A stretch of 64,000 bases of DNA from contig NZ_CP104302.1 of assembly GCF_025215495.1 (NCBI RefSeq), forward strand, positions 3,286,001-3,350,000. The letters run 5' to 3'. Numbering within the stretch: position 1 is the first letter of the stretch; each line of letters opens with the position of its first letter. The notes beneath the pieces were generated by a model. That model was not told the DNA's origin and searched no databases. It saw nothing but the letters and a program-made list of their open reading frames with translations. This DNA comes from Mycolicibacterium brumae (GTDB taxonomy: Bacteria > Actinomycetota > Actinomycetes > Mycobacteriales > Mycobacteriaceae). Shown in pieces: positions 31,577 to 38,864 of this stretch. A program made the position numbers and the translations under genes.

Positions 31577-31906
31577 ATGAAAACACGGATCACCCGCCTC
31601 GTCACCGGCGCCGTCGCCGCCTTGGCCGCGGGACCGGCCATGTTGCTGGGCGCGGGGGTCGCGCACGCCAACGCGCTCACGCTGTACCCGGTGCCGCACG
31701 TCGGCGGCATCTGGGTCGGCTGGGACGGCGGCAGTGGCGGCACCTGGTGCACCTACACCTCGGACTGGTACACCAACCGCGTCTATCAGAACAACATCGG
31801 CCAGGGCGGGATCTTCATCCCGGGCATCCCGTTGAACCGCACCTGGGACATCCACGTCAACTGCGACAACGGGGACTCCGGGTTCCTGGGCAGCTACTAC
31901 TACTGA
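31577..31906 (+). CDS. Small secreted protein, paralog of 38535-38864
   Basis: This 109-residue protein has a signal peptide (residues 1-32, ending GVAHANA). The mature part has VGWDGGSGGTWCTYTSDWYT, then a C-terminal HVNCDNGDSGFLGS. The two cysteines probably form a disulfide. A second gene in the window has the same layout (WTGGSG...C...NW, then CDNGDTG). GGGAGGA lies six nt before ATG 31577. No known family was recognised; a small exported beta-rich domain seems likely. Confidence 0.8.
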   Translation: MKTRITRLVTGAVAALAAGPAMLLGAGVAHANALTLYPVPHVGGIWVGWDGGSGGTWCTYTSDWYTNRVYQNNIGQGGIFIPGIPLNRTWDIHVNCDNGDSGFLGSYYY

Positions 31907-31912
31907 GCCGGT

Positions 31913-32584
31913 TCAGACCCGCCCGTAGCCCATTCCCTCGCTGGGCTGCACCACGACGAAGCCCGGTCCGTGGAAGGCCAGCTGGAAGGACTCCCCCGAA
32001 CCGCGGCCGATCAGCGCGCCCATCTTGAAGTCGTTCTTCAAGCCGGGCTGCAGGTTGGCCGACCAGCACACCGCGGCGTGCGGGTCGACGAAGGTGGGCT
32101 GGGTGGAGCAGTCCAGGATCATCGGCGGGCCGTCGCTGGTCACGCCGACGACGCCGTGGCCGTTGAGAGTCAGGTTGAACAGGCCGCCGGCCAGGATCCC
32201 GGCGTTGCCGATACTGGTGATGTTCCAGTTCAGCGACGCGTCGAAGGCCAACAGGCTCGAGGTGTTGACGGTGATCGCCTCCTGCGGGCCTTCCAACTGC
32301 AGGGTGAAGACGTCCTGAGCCTGACGCGCGAAGAACACCTCGCCCTGTCCGCTGACCCGCATCAGCGCGCCGCCCTCGTTGGTGACGGCCTTCTTGATGA
32401 AGTTGCTGACGCTGCCGGAGCCTTCGTGACGGAAGTCGAAATGGCCCTGGTAGGCGACCATCGCGCCTTTGGCGGCCATCGCCTCGGGACCGAACCCGAC
32501 CCGCAGCATCTTCGGGGACTGCAGGGTCCAGCGCTGGTTGGATTCCTTCTCACGGTTGCTCTGGTCGAACAGCGAACTGCGCAT
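31913..32584 (-). CDS. AIM24-family protein
   Basis: This 223-residue protein is glycine-rich and beta-rich. Motifs include AYQGHFDFRHEGSG, ARQAQDVFTLQLEGPQEAIT and a final GPGFVVVQPSEG. AIM24/TIM-barrel-like relatives are widespread and poorly understood in bacteria. ATG 32584 has GAGGA upstream and matches homology; the open frame extends further but is not conserved. It converges on the small secreted gene, with six nt between stops. Confidence 0.82.
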   Translation of the reverse strand: MRSSLFDQSNREKESNQRWTLQSPKMLRVGFGPEAMAAKGAMVAYQGHFDFRHEGSGSVSNFIKKAVTNEGGALMRVSGQGEVFFARQAQDVFTLQLEGPQEAITVNTSSLLAFDASLNWNITSIGNAGILAGGLFNLTLNGHGVVGVTSDGPPMILDCSTQPTFVDPHAAVCWSANLQPGLKNDFKMGALIGRGSGESFQLAFHGPGFVVVQPSEGMGYGRV

Positions 32585-32807
32585 CGGGGTGTCCTCGGAT
32601 CGGTCGGTCCCGCCGGAGTGTGCGGTGTGTCGGGCTAACGCTATCGCGGCGACGGGCGGCCGATCGGCGCCAGTTCCGTCACGCCAGTTCGGCGCGCAAC
32701 TCGACCGGCAACCGGGCATCGCCGGCGAGCGCCGCCCGCCCCTCGCAGCAACCGAGCGCGGTCCGGAATCGCCTGGTCGGGCATGGCCACAACGGCAATC
32801 CGCTCCG

Positions 32808-33497
32808 TCACCGACGCCGGAGGCGAAGTCGGGATCCGCGATCGCGGTTCTGCCAGCGGCGGCGCAGCGACATCGCCAGCGAGTTCACCACATTGTCCGG
32901 GGCGTACGGCGCGTTCAAGTTTCGCCACACCGCCACCACCCGGAAGCCGAACGCCAGCACCGTTCCGGCGACCAGCGCCCAGTCCTCCCCCACCGACGAC
33001 TCGCTCAACAACACGGTGACCCCGGCGCCGGACAGCGCGGGGATCGCCTGCAGGTTGCCGCCCTGAATCAGCAAGGGGACTTCGTTGACGAGGATGTCGC
33101 GCAGCACCCCGCCGCCCAGCGCCGTGGTGATGCCGATCAGCGTCGCGGCGACAGCGCTGGTGCCGACGTGCACGGCCATCAACGCCCCCGACGCCGAGAA
33201 CAACGCGACCCCGAACGCGTCCAGGACCAGCACGGCACGACGGAACGCGGCGAACTGGGGATGGAATATGAAGACGGTCAACGCCGCCACGGCGACCACC
33301 GTGAGGCTTTCCCAGCTCTCGAAGGCGGTCGGCGGGCTCTCGCCGAGCAGCACGTCCCGCACGACGCCACCGCCGAGCCCGGTCAGCGCCGCAACCGTCC
33401 ACACCCCGAAGATGTCGAGTCGCTTGCGCACTCCGATCAGCGCGCCGGAGGCCGCGAACACCGCGACGCCGGCGAAATTGAGCACGGTCAGCAGCAT
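32808..33497 (-). CDS. TRIC-channel / UPF0126 family membrane protein
   Basis: This 229-residue protein has about seven membrane helices in two repeats, each with the pore motif: TGLGGGVVRDVLLGE and TALGGGVLRDILVNE. Bacterial relatives form trimeric potassium or cation channels. ATG 33497 is preferred because sequence upstream (33593-33498) is not conserved. The last 20 residues are a basic tail. Confidence 0.88.
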   Translation of the reverse strand: MLLTVLNFAGVAVFAASGALIGVRKRLDIFGVWTVAALTGLGGGVVRDVLLGESPPTAFESWESLTVVAVAALTVFIFHPQFAAFRRAVLVLDAFGVALFSASGALMAVHVGTSAVAATLIGITTALGGGVLRDILVNEVPLLIQGGNLQAIPALSGAGVTVLLSESSVGEDWALVAGTVLAFGFRVVAVWRNLNAPYAPDNVVNSLAMSLRRRWQNRDRGSRLRLRRR

Positions 33498-33607
33498 GGG
33501 ATCTCTCGCGACGACGTTGGGACGGCCCGGCGCGACGCCGGACCCCCATCGTTTCATCACCCCGAGCGCGCCGGATTCCCGCCCGCGGCCCATGGAATCC
33601 TCGAACC

Positions 33608-34045
33608 ATGCACCGCTACGAGGTCCACGTCCACTGGTCCGGGGCGACGACGGGCTACCGGGACTATTCCCGCAACCACCGGGTGAGCGTGCCGGGTCAG
33701 ACGCCGATCGAGTGCTCGGCCGATCCGCTCATCGGCCGGGGCGACGACGGCCGCTGGAACCCCGAGCAGTTGTTCGTCGCGTCACTGTCCCAGTGCCACA
33801 TGCTCTGGTACCTGCATCTGTGCGTGGAGGCCGGGATCGTCGTGCTCGACTACCGCGACGACGCCGTCGGCGTCATGTCGGACACCAAGTTCACCGAGGT
33901 CACCCTGCGCCCGACGGTGCGGATCACCGATGCGAGCCGGGCCCGTGAGGCGTCGGCGTTGCACACCGCGGCGAGCAGCAGGTGCTACATCGCCAATTCG
34001 GTGGTTTTCCCGGTTCAGCACGAACCCCGGATCGAGTCCGCGTGA
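33608..34045 (+). CDS. OsmC-family peroxiredoxin-like protein
   Basis: This 145-residue protein has the OsmC/Ohr fold with two reactive-type cysteines, in LSQCHMLWYL and SSRCYIANS. The family reduces organic hydroperoxides. Its stop is three nt from the end of the convergent rpsR2 gene. The spacing of the cysteines fits YhfA/OsmC-like more than Ohr. Confidence 0.85.
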   Translation: MHRYEVHVHWSGATTGYRDYSRNHRVSVPGQTPIECSADPLIGRGDDGRWNPEQLFVASLSQCHMLWYLHLCVEAGIVVLDYRDDAVGVMSDTKFTEVTLRPTVRITDASRAREASALHTAASSRCYIANSVVFPVQHEPRIESA

Positions 34046-34048
34046 GCC

Positions 34049-34306
34049 TCAGCGCGAGCTCGGGCCGGCGTACGGCAGCAGCGCCATCTCGCGGGCGTTC
34101 TTGATCGCGGTGGCGACCTGCCGCTGCTGCTGCACCGTCAGGCCGGTGACGTTGCGGGACCGGATCTTGCCGCGGTCGGAGATGAACTGCCGCAGGGTCG
34201 AGGTGTCCTTGTAGTCCACCTCGGTGATGCCCAGTTGCTTGAACAGGTTCCGTTTGGGTTTGCGTTTCTCCGCGTCGCGGCGGTCGACTCGGCGTTGGTT
34301 GGCCAT
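34049..34306 (-). CDS. rpsR2: Zinc-independent small ribosomal subunit protein bS18 (alternative copy)
   Basis: This 85-residue S18 starts [20 protein letters not shown] and has no zinc cysteines. It is the last gene of a four-gene Zur-type operon. All junctions use TGATG overlaps, so translation is coupled. The main rpsR normally lies with rpsF elsewhere in the genome; this copy should replace it when zinc is scarce. Confidence 0.95.
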   Translation of the reverse strand: MANQRRVDRRDAEKRKPKRNLFKQLGITEVDYKDTSTLRQFISDRGKIRSRNVTGLTVQQQRQVATAIKNAREMALLPYAGPSSR

Positions 34307-34611
34307 CACCAGCTCGCTTTCCGGACGCCTGGCAGCTGCCCGTTGTGGGCCAGTTCCCGCACGCGTACGCGCGACAGCCCGAATTTGCGCAGGTGCCCGC
34401 GCGGTCGGCCGTCGATCGCGTCGCGGTGGCGCAGCCGCACCGGGCTGGCGTCGCGGGGCTGGCTGTTGAGTTCACGCTGGGCGGCCAGCTTCTGCTCCGG
34501 GCTGCTCGACGGCGATCGGATGATGTCCTTGAGCTCGGTTCGGCGCGCGGCGTAGCGGGCCACGATGAGCGCCCGCTGCTCGTTCTTGACGATCTTCGAT
34601 TTCTTGGCCAT
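34306..34611 (-). CDS. rpsN2: Zinc-independent small ribosomal subunit protein uS14 (alternative copy)
   Basis: This 101-residue long-form S14 starts [20 protein letters not shown] and lacks both CxxC pairs seen in the 61-residue S14 at 29459-29644. The C-terminal [20 protein letters not shown] aligns with the zinc copy. It is the third gene of the operon. Confidence 0.96.
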   Translation of the reverse strand: MAKKSKIVKNEQRALIVARYAARRTELKDIIRSPSSSPEQKLAAQRELNSQPRDASPVRLRHRDAIDGRPRGHLRKFGLSRVRVRELAHNGQLPGVRKASW

Positions 34612-34778
34612 CAGCGTTCCTCCCGGAAGTCGACGTGCTTGCGCGCGATCGGGTCGTACTTGCGCAACACCAGGCGGTCGGGGTCATTGCGACGGTTCTT
34701 ACGGGTGACGTAGGTGTAACCGGTGCCCGCGGTGGAGCGAAGCTTGACCACGGGCCGGGTGTCGGTGGCGCGCGCCAT
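34611..34778 (-). CDS. rpmG2: Zinc-independent large ribosomal subunit protein bL33 (alternative copy)
   Basis: This 55-residue protein ([20 protein letters not shown]) contains no cysteines, so it cannot bind zinc. Both ends overlap their neighbours by one base (TGATG). Confidence 0.95.
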   Translation of the reverse strand: MARATDTRPVVKLRSTAGTGYTYVTRKNRRNDPDRLVLRKYDPIARKHVDFREER

Positions 34779-35014
34779 CAGATCCGCTGCCCGTCACGAC
34801 GCAGGCGCGCGACCACGGCGTCGATGCCGTCGCGGTCGATGACCTTGATGCCCTTGGCGCTGACCCGCAGCTTCACCCGCCGGCCTTCCGAGGGCACGAA
34901 GTAGGTCTTGGTCTGGATGTTCGGGTCCCAGCGGCGGCGGGTCCGGCGGTGCGAGTGCGACACCGTGTTCCCGAATCCTGGCTTGCGCCCGGTCACCTGG
35001 CAATGCGCGGACAT
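34778..35014 (-). CDS. rpmB2: Large ribosomal subunit protein bL28 (alternative copy)
   Basis: This 78-residue protein starts at ATG 35014 behind GGGAGGG and reads [21 protein letters not shown] single cysteine remains near the N-terminus and the usual four-cysteine site is absent, so this is the zinc-free form. It is the first gene of the leftward Zur-type operon, facing the Mrf-like gene. Confidence 0.95.
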   Translation of the reverse strand: MSAHCQVTGRKPGFGNTVSHSHRRTRRRWDPNIQTKTYFVPSEGRRVKLRVSAKGIKVIDRDGIDAVVARLRRDGQRI

Positions 35015-35050
35015 CGCCCTCCCTTCACGGAGCCACCCGAGGTGGCTTAT

Positions 35051-35066
35051 TGGCAATCATTTTCGA
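35051..35066. promoter_or_regulatory. Zur-like box, rpmB2 side
   Basis: TGGCAATCATTTTCGA is a near-palindrome that resembles mycobacterial Zur sites (TGaAAATcATTtTCA). It lies 37 nt before rpmB2 and has a twin at 35106 with 12 of 16 identical bases. Confidence 0.7.
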
Positions 35067-35105
35067 CAACGTCGGGTTCGGACTGTACGCTCGCATCGAC
35101 TTAAA

Positions 35106-35121
35106 TGGAAATCGTTTTCAA
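35106..35121. promoter_or_regulatory. Zur-like box, Mrf side
   Basis: TGGAAATCGTTTTCAA lies just upstream of the AAGGAGG ribosome-binding site of the Mrf-like gene. With zinc, Zur would bind and repress both divergent units. Confidence 0.75.
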
Positions 35122-35136
35122 CAAGGAGGAACGCGG

Positions 35137-36321
35137 ATGCGGACCCCGGTAGTGCTCGTCAGCGGCCAGGGCGACAGCGACGCCGTCGTCGCGGAGTTGC
35201 TGCGCCGACCCGGCACCCTGTCGGTGCGGCACCACTTCGACGGGCACGTCGTGCACCGGGCCACCACCACCGTCCGCGGCGGCGTGCAGACCCGCGCCCA
35301 CAATGTGCTGGAGCTGGCGCACGGCTGCGCCAACTGCACCATCCGCGACGATCTGCTGGTGCTGCTGCGCCGCCTGCACCGGCGTGAGGATGTCACCCGC
35401 ATCGTCATCCACCTGCAGGACTGGCTGGAGCCGGAGCCGATCTGCTGGGCGATCCGGCACGTCCGCGTCTGCGGCCTGCCCGGCTTCATCGACGGCCCGG
35501 CGGCCCGCGACGTGGTCATCGACGCCGTCGTCGGCTGCCTGGACGACGACTGGCTGCCCCAGGCGCTCGGCGACGAGGAACTCCCCGACGGCCGCACCAT
35601 CGCCCAGGTGGTGGTCGGCCAGGCCGAGTTCGCCGATGTGCTGCTCACCCCAACCCTCGACCCGGACACCCACGCGGTACTGCGCCGGCTGGCGCCGCGG
35701 TCGGTGGTCATGGGCGAACCGTCGGAGATCGAGGTGAGCCTGGCCCAGCTGCCGCGGGCGGCCCGACGCGGCGCCAGCGACGTCCCCACCGAGCCGCTGC
35801 TGGCCGGCCAACCGCCGCTGGAGCCGACCGGCGCGGTGATGCTGCTGGAGTTCCAGGCCCGTCGGCCGTTCCACCCGGGACGGCTCCATGCCGCGGTCGA
35901 CCTGCTGCTCGACGGGGTGGTGCGCACCCGCGGCCGGGCCTGGTTGGCCAGCGACAACGACGAGCTGATGTGGTTGGAGACCGCCGGCGGCGGGTGCCGG
36001 GCGTCCTCGGGCGGGCGGTGGCTGGCGGCGATGACCGACTCCGAGGCCGCCTACGTCAGTCCGGAACGACGGCTGCTGGCCGACCTGATCTGGCATCCCA
36101 CGCACGGCGACCGGCACACCTGCCTGACCGCGCTGGTCTGCGGCGCAGACCCGACCGAGATTCACGACGCGCTGACCGGGGCGCTGCTCACCGACAACGA
36201 GATGCGCGCGCCCGCGCAGTGGGCCCGCTACCCGGACCCGTTCGACGACTGGCGCGACGAGATCGTCGAATCCGAATCCGAGCAATTGGTTGTCAGCAGC
36301 GACGAAGGAGAACGACGATGA
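35137..36321 (+). CDS. mrf: Mrf-like CobW-family protein (ribosome hibernation recruitment factor)
   Basis: This 394-residue protein is closely similar in wording to M. tuberculosis Rv0106. It has the CobW-type CxxC motif ([20 protein letters not shown]), [12 protein letters not shown] and, in the C-terminal domain, [20 protein letters not shown]. The N-terminus ([14 protein letters not shown]) lacks the GxxxxGKT P-loop of true CobW GTPases. In M. smegmatis, Mrf recruits the hibernation factor Mpy to zinc-free ribosomes under zinc starvation. ATG 35137 is supported by AAGGAGG. It is coupled to rpmE2 by an ATGA overlap. Confidence 0.85.
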   Translation: MRTPVVLVSGQGDSDAVVAELLRRPGTLSVRHHFDGHVVHRATTTVRGGVQTRAHNVLELAHGCANCTIRDDLLVLLRRLHRREDVTRIVIHLQDWLEPEPICWAIRHVRVCGLPGFIDGPAARDVVIDAVVGCLDDDWLPQALGDEELPDGRTIAQVVVGQAEFADVLLTPTLDPDTHAVLRRLAPRSVVMGEPSEIEVSLAQLPRAARRGASDVPTEPLLAGQPPLEPTGAVMLLEFQARRPFHPGRLHAAVDLLLDGVVRTRGRAWLASDNDELMWLETAGGGCRASSGGRWLAAMTDSEAAYVSPERRLLADLIWHPTHGDRHTCLTALVCGADPTEIHDALTGALLTDNEMRAPAQWARYPDPFDDWRDEIVESESEQLVVSSDEGERR

Positions 36322-36629
36322 AACCCGGCATTCACCCCGACTACCACCCGGTGGTGTTCCAGGACGCCAACACCGGAAAGCAGTTCCTCACCCGGTCCAC
36401 CATCACCAGCTCGCGGACGGTGGAATGGGACACCCCCGACGGGCCGCGCAGCTACCCGCTGGTGGTGGTCGACGTGACCAGCGATTCGCACCCGGTGTGG
36501 ACGGGCCAGCGCCGCGTCATGGACACCGCGGGCCGAGTGGAGAAGTTCAACCGCCGGTACGGGCGCGTCACCCCCACCGCTGTGGACGGCGACGCTGAGC
36601 AGCCCGCCACAGCGCGTCGGCCAGTTTGA
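36318..36629 (+). CDS. rpmE2: Zinc-independent large ribosomal subunit protein bL31, type B
   Basis: This 103-residue protein ([20 protein letters not shown]) lacks the CxxC zinc site of type A L31. It follows the Mrf-like gene with an overlapping start and shares its Zur-type promoter. The last 20 residues go beyond the usual end and overlap the 3' end of the convergent LysR gene by 62 nt, suggesting an extended stop. Confidence 0.94.
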   Translation: MKPGIHPDYHPVVFQDANTGKQFLTRSTITSSRTVEWDTPDGPRSYPLVVVDVTSDSHPVWTGQRRVMDTAGRVEKFNRRYGRVTPTAVDGDAEQPATARRPV

Positions 36630-37482
36630 CCGCCGCCGGAGACATCCGTTCCGGCGCCGGTGTGACGAGATAGACCTGCCAGCGCACGGGTTCGGCCAGC
36701 GCGACCGCCCGCAGTGACGGGCGACGGCCGGCCTCCGACACCGGCATGAACGCGGCGCCCAACCCGTTCTCGACGAGGTCGGCGACCGCCTGGTACCCAC
36801 CGGGCGCCTCGTAGACGGTGTTCGCCTGCGCCCCGGCCGCGTGAAACGCGTCGTCCATCAGGGCGCGCAGCCCGAAGCCACGCGGGAATCCGACGAGCTC
36901 CTCACCCTCGAGTTCGGTCAGGGCGATGCGGGGCGCCGTGGCGAGGCGGTGGTCCGGGCGGCAGACGAACACCATCGGCTCCTCGAACAGCAGACGCAGC
37001 CGCAGTTGCGCCGGCCGCCGGTTCGGCATCGAGACCAGAGCCAGGTCCAGTGAGCCTTCGACCAGCTGCGCGAGATAGGCCGACGCCCCGGCCTGGCTGA
37101 GTCGAAGCCGGAGCCGGACAAAGGGATGCTCGCGGTGGAACTCACCCAGGGCGCGCGGCACATCCACCGGCCCGAACGAGATCAGCGAGCCGAATTCGAT
37201 TGTCCCGGAAAATCTTCCGCGGAACTCCTGCACCGCCTCGACCGCGTCCCGGGACGCGCGCGTCACCCGCTGGGCCTGCGGACGGAAGGCCTCCCCCGCC
37301 GCTGTCAAGCTGATCTGTTGCCGAGATCGGTCGAACAGCGTCACCTCGAGTTCGCGTTCGAGCTTGGCGATCGACGCCGACAGGGCCGATTGGACCAGGT
37401 GGACGCGCTCGGCGGCCCGGGTGAAGCTCAGCTCGTCGGCCACGGCGAGAAAGTGCTCGATCTGCCGCAGCTCCATAGTCAT
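36568..37482 (-). CDS. LysR-family transcriptional regulator
   Basis: This 304-residue protein has an N-terminal winged helix ([20 protein letters not shown]) and an effector domain with [19 protein letters not shown]. It starts at ATG 37482 or 37476. A T-N11-A palindrome covers the start and is probably its own operator. It lies 60 nt downstream of the FGE gene on the same strand. Target genes are not evident. Confidence 0.9.
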   Translation of the reverse strand: MTMELRQIEHFLAVADELSFTRAAERVHLVQSALSASIAKLERELEVTLFDRSRQQISLTAAGEAFRPQAQRVTRASRDAVEAVQEFRGRFSGTIEFGSLISFGPVDVPRALGEFHREHPFVRLRLRLSQAGASAYLAQLVEGSLDLALVSMPNRRPAQLRLRLLFEEPMVFVCRPDHRLATAPRIALTELEGEELVGFPRGFGLRALMDDAFHAAGAQANTVYEAPGGYQAVADLVENGLGAAFMPVSEAGRRPSLRAVALAEPVRWQVYLVTPAPERMSPAAVKLADALWRAAQRRRPQRWG

Positions 37483-37496
37483 CGATTTTATCGATG
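37480..37496. promoter_or_regulatory. T-N11-A palindrome at the LysR start
   Basis: CATCGAT and ATCGATG flank three bases, giving the TCGA...TCGA form typical of LysR sites. It overlaps the start codon at 37482, so binding would block the gene's own expression. Confidence 0.55.
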
Positions 37497-37542
37497 TCTA
37501 TTAACAGAAACAATCGTTGGACTCGATGACAGGGACGGACTG

Positions 37543-38463
37543 TCATCGAGTCGCGGTGGCGTTCCTGGCTGGGCCGCACCCCTCGATGCTGACAGCGCAG
37601 CGGAACCCGATGTGAGTGGTGGCGCTGTCCTGGGATTGTGGGGACCGCGCCGCCGGCCGATAGCGGTGGCAGTACTCCGGGGCGCACAGGTGCGAGCCGC
37701 CCTTGAGCACCTGGGACACCGTCGGGTCCGGGTCGCGGCCCGGTGCGCAGCAGCCGCCGGCGGCACTCCCGGGCCGGTGCCCGCCGACGAAGCGCGTCGT
37801 CGTCCATTCCCAGACGTTGCCGATCATGTCGGACAACCCGAACGCGTTGGGCGGGAACGTCCCGACCGGCGAGGTCCCGACCCAGCCGAGCGCGCCATCG
37901 TTGCGATACGGGAACGCGCCCTGCCAGGTGTTGGCCATCAGCCGGCCGCCCGGAGCGACCTCATCGCCCCACGGGTAGACGGTTGCCGCGCCGGCCCGCG
38001 CGGCGTACTCCCATTCCTGCTCGGTCGGCAACCGACGGCCGGCCCAGGCGGCGTAGGCGGCCGCGTCCGGGTAGGCGACCTGCACGACGGGATGCTCCCC
38101 CAATTCCGCGACCGAACTGCCCGGCCCGAAAGGCCGCGACCAGCAGGCGCCGGGGGCCCACCGCCACCACTGCCGCCAGTCGGCGAGGTTCACCGGCCCG
38201 GCGGTCGGCGCGAAGACCAGCGCACCGGGCGCCAGATCCGCCTCGGCGACGCCCGGGTACAGCGCCGGGTCCAGCGGCCGCTCGGCGACGGTGACATAGC
38301 CGGTGTCGGCGACGAACGCGGCGAACTGCGCGTTGGTCACCGGGGTCCGCTCGATGGCGAACGGGCTCACGATGACGGTGTGGACCGGGTTTTCCTCGGC
38401 GTAGAACTGCGCCGACCCCATCGGAAACGAGCCGCCGCGCAGTTCGATGAGTTCGGTCAGCAC
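37543..38463 (-). CDS. Formylglycine-generating enzyme (sulfatase activator)
   Basis: This 306-residue FGE-sulfatase protein has GGSFPMGS at the N-terminus, LPTEQEWEYAARAG and GNVWEWTTTRF in the core. The copper-binding cysteine pair is in GGSHLCAPEYCHRY. It converts the CSPTR cysteine of type I sulfatases to formylglycine with oxygen. The sulfatase lies 400 nt upstream on the same strand. The same neighbours (Rv0711-Rv0712) occur beside rpsQ in M. tuberculosis. Confidence 0.93.
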   Translation of the reverse strand: MLTELIELRGGSFPMGSAQFYAEENPVHTVIVSPFAIERTPVTNAQFAAFVADTGYVTVAERPLDPALYPGVAEADLAPGALVFAPTAGPVNLADWRQWWRWAPGACWSRPFGPGSSVAELGEHPVVQVAYPDAAAYAAWAGRRLPTEQEWEYAARAGAATVYPWGDEVAPGGRLMANTWQGAFPYRNDGALGWVGTSPVGTFPPNAFGLSDMIGNVWEWTTTRFVGGHRPGSAAGGCCAPGRDPDPTVSQVLKGGSHLCAPEYCHRYRPAARSPQSQDSATTHIGFRCAVSIEGCGPARNATATR

Positions 38464-38534
38464 CGGTTCAGGTTAAATGGCAGCTTCGGCGGGTCCACTG
38501 AATTACCGTCGAGTCAGCAAACAAGGAGGCATCG

Positions 38535-38864
38535 ATGGGCAGCACCGCCAAGACGATCTTTTGCGCCATGGCCGCTGCGCTGGCAGCGCCGGCGATGTTG
38601 CTGGGCGCCGGCAGCGCGCAGGCCGCGGACCTGACGGTCAGCGCCGAACCGCAGATCACCACCGACGGCGTCTGGATCCGCTGGACCGGCGGCAGCGGCC
38701 CGGCGACCTGCACCACCGTCAGCAACTGGACCGAGGTGACCTCCTATCAGGACGCGCTCGGCCGCGGCGGCGCAATGTTCAATAGCCCGCCGCGCTGGCA
38801 GTTCTCCGAGTACCGCATCACCTGCGACAACGGCGACACCGGAGTCGTCGGCCTCGCCTACTAA
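38535..38864 (+). CDS. Small secreted protein, paralog of 31577-31906
   Basis: This 109-residue protein starts at ATG 38535 with AAGGAGG upstream. Signal peptide residues 1-33 end GSAQAAD. The mature part has VWIRWTGGSGPATCTTVSNW and ends EYRITCDNGDTGVVGLAY. The same length, cysteine spacing and CDNGD(S/T)G ending as the other copy show common origin. It is inserted between FGE and the sulfatase on the opposite strand and overlaps the sulfatase end by four nt. Function unknown. Confidence 0.8.
   Translation: MGSTAKTIFCAMAAALAAPAMLLGAGSAQAADLTVSAEPQITTDGVWIRWTGGSGPATCTTVSNWTEVTSYQDALGRGGAMFNSPPRWQFSEYRITCDNGDTGVVGLAY

Noticed and set aside
34049..34306. Horizontal transfer of the zinc-free ribosomal genes
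   Set aside because: Base composition and style match the neighbours, and the set is native to mycobacteria; only the location is unusual.
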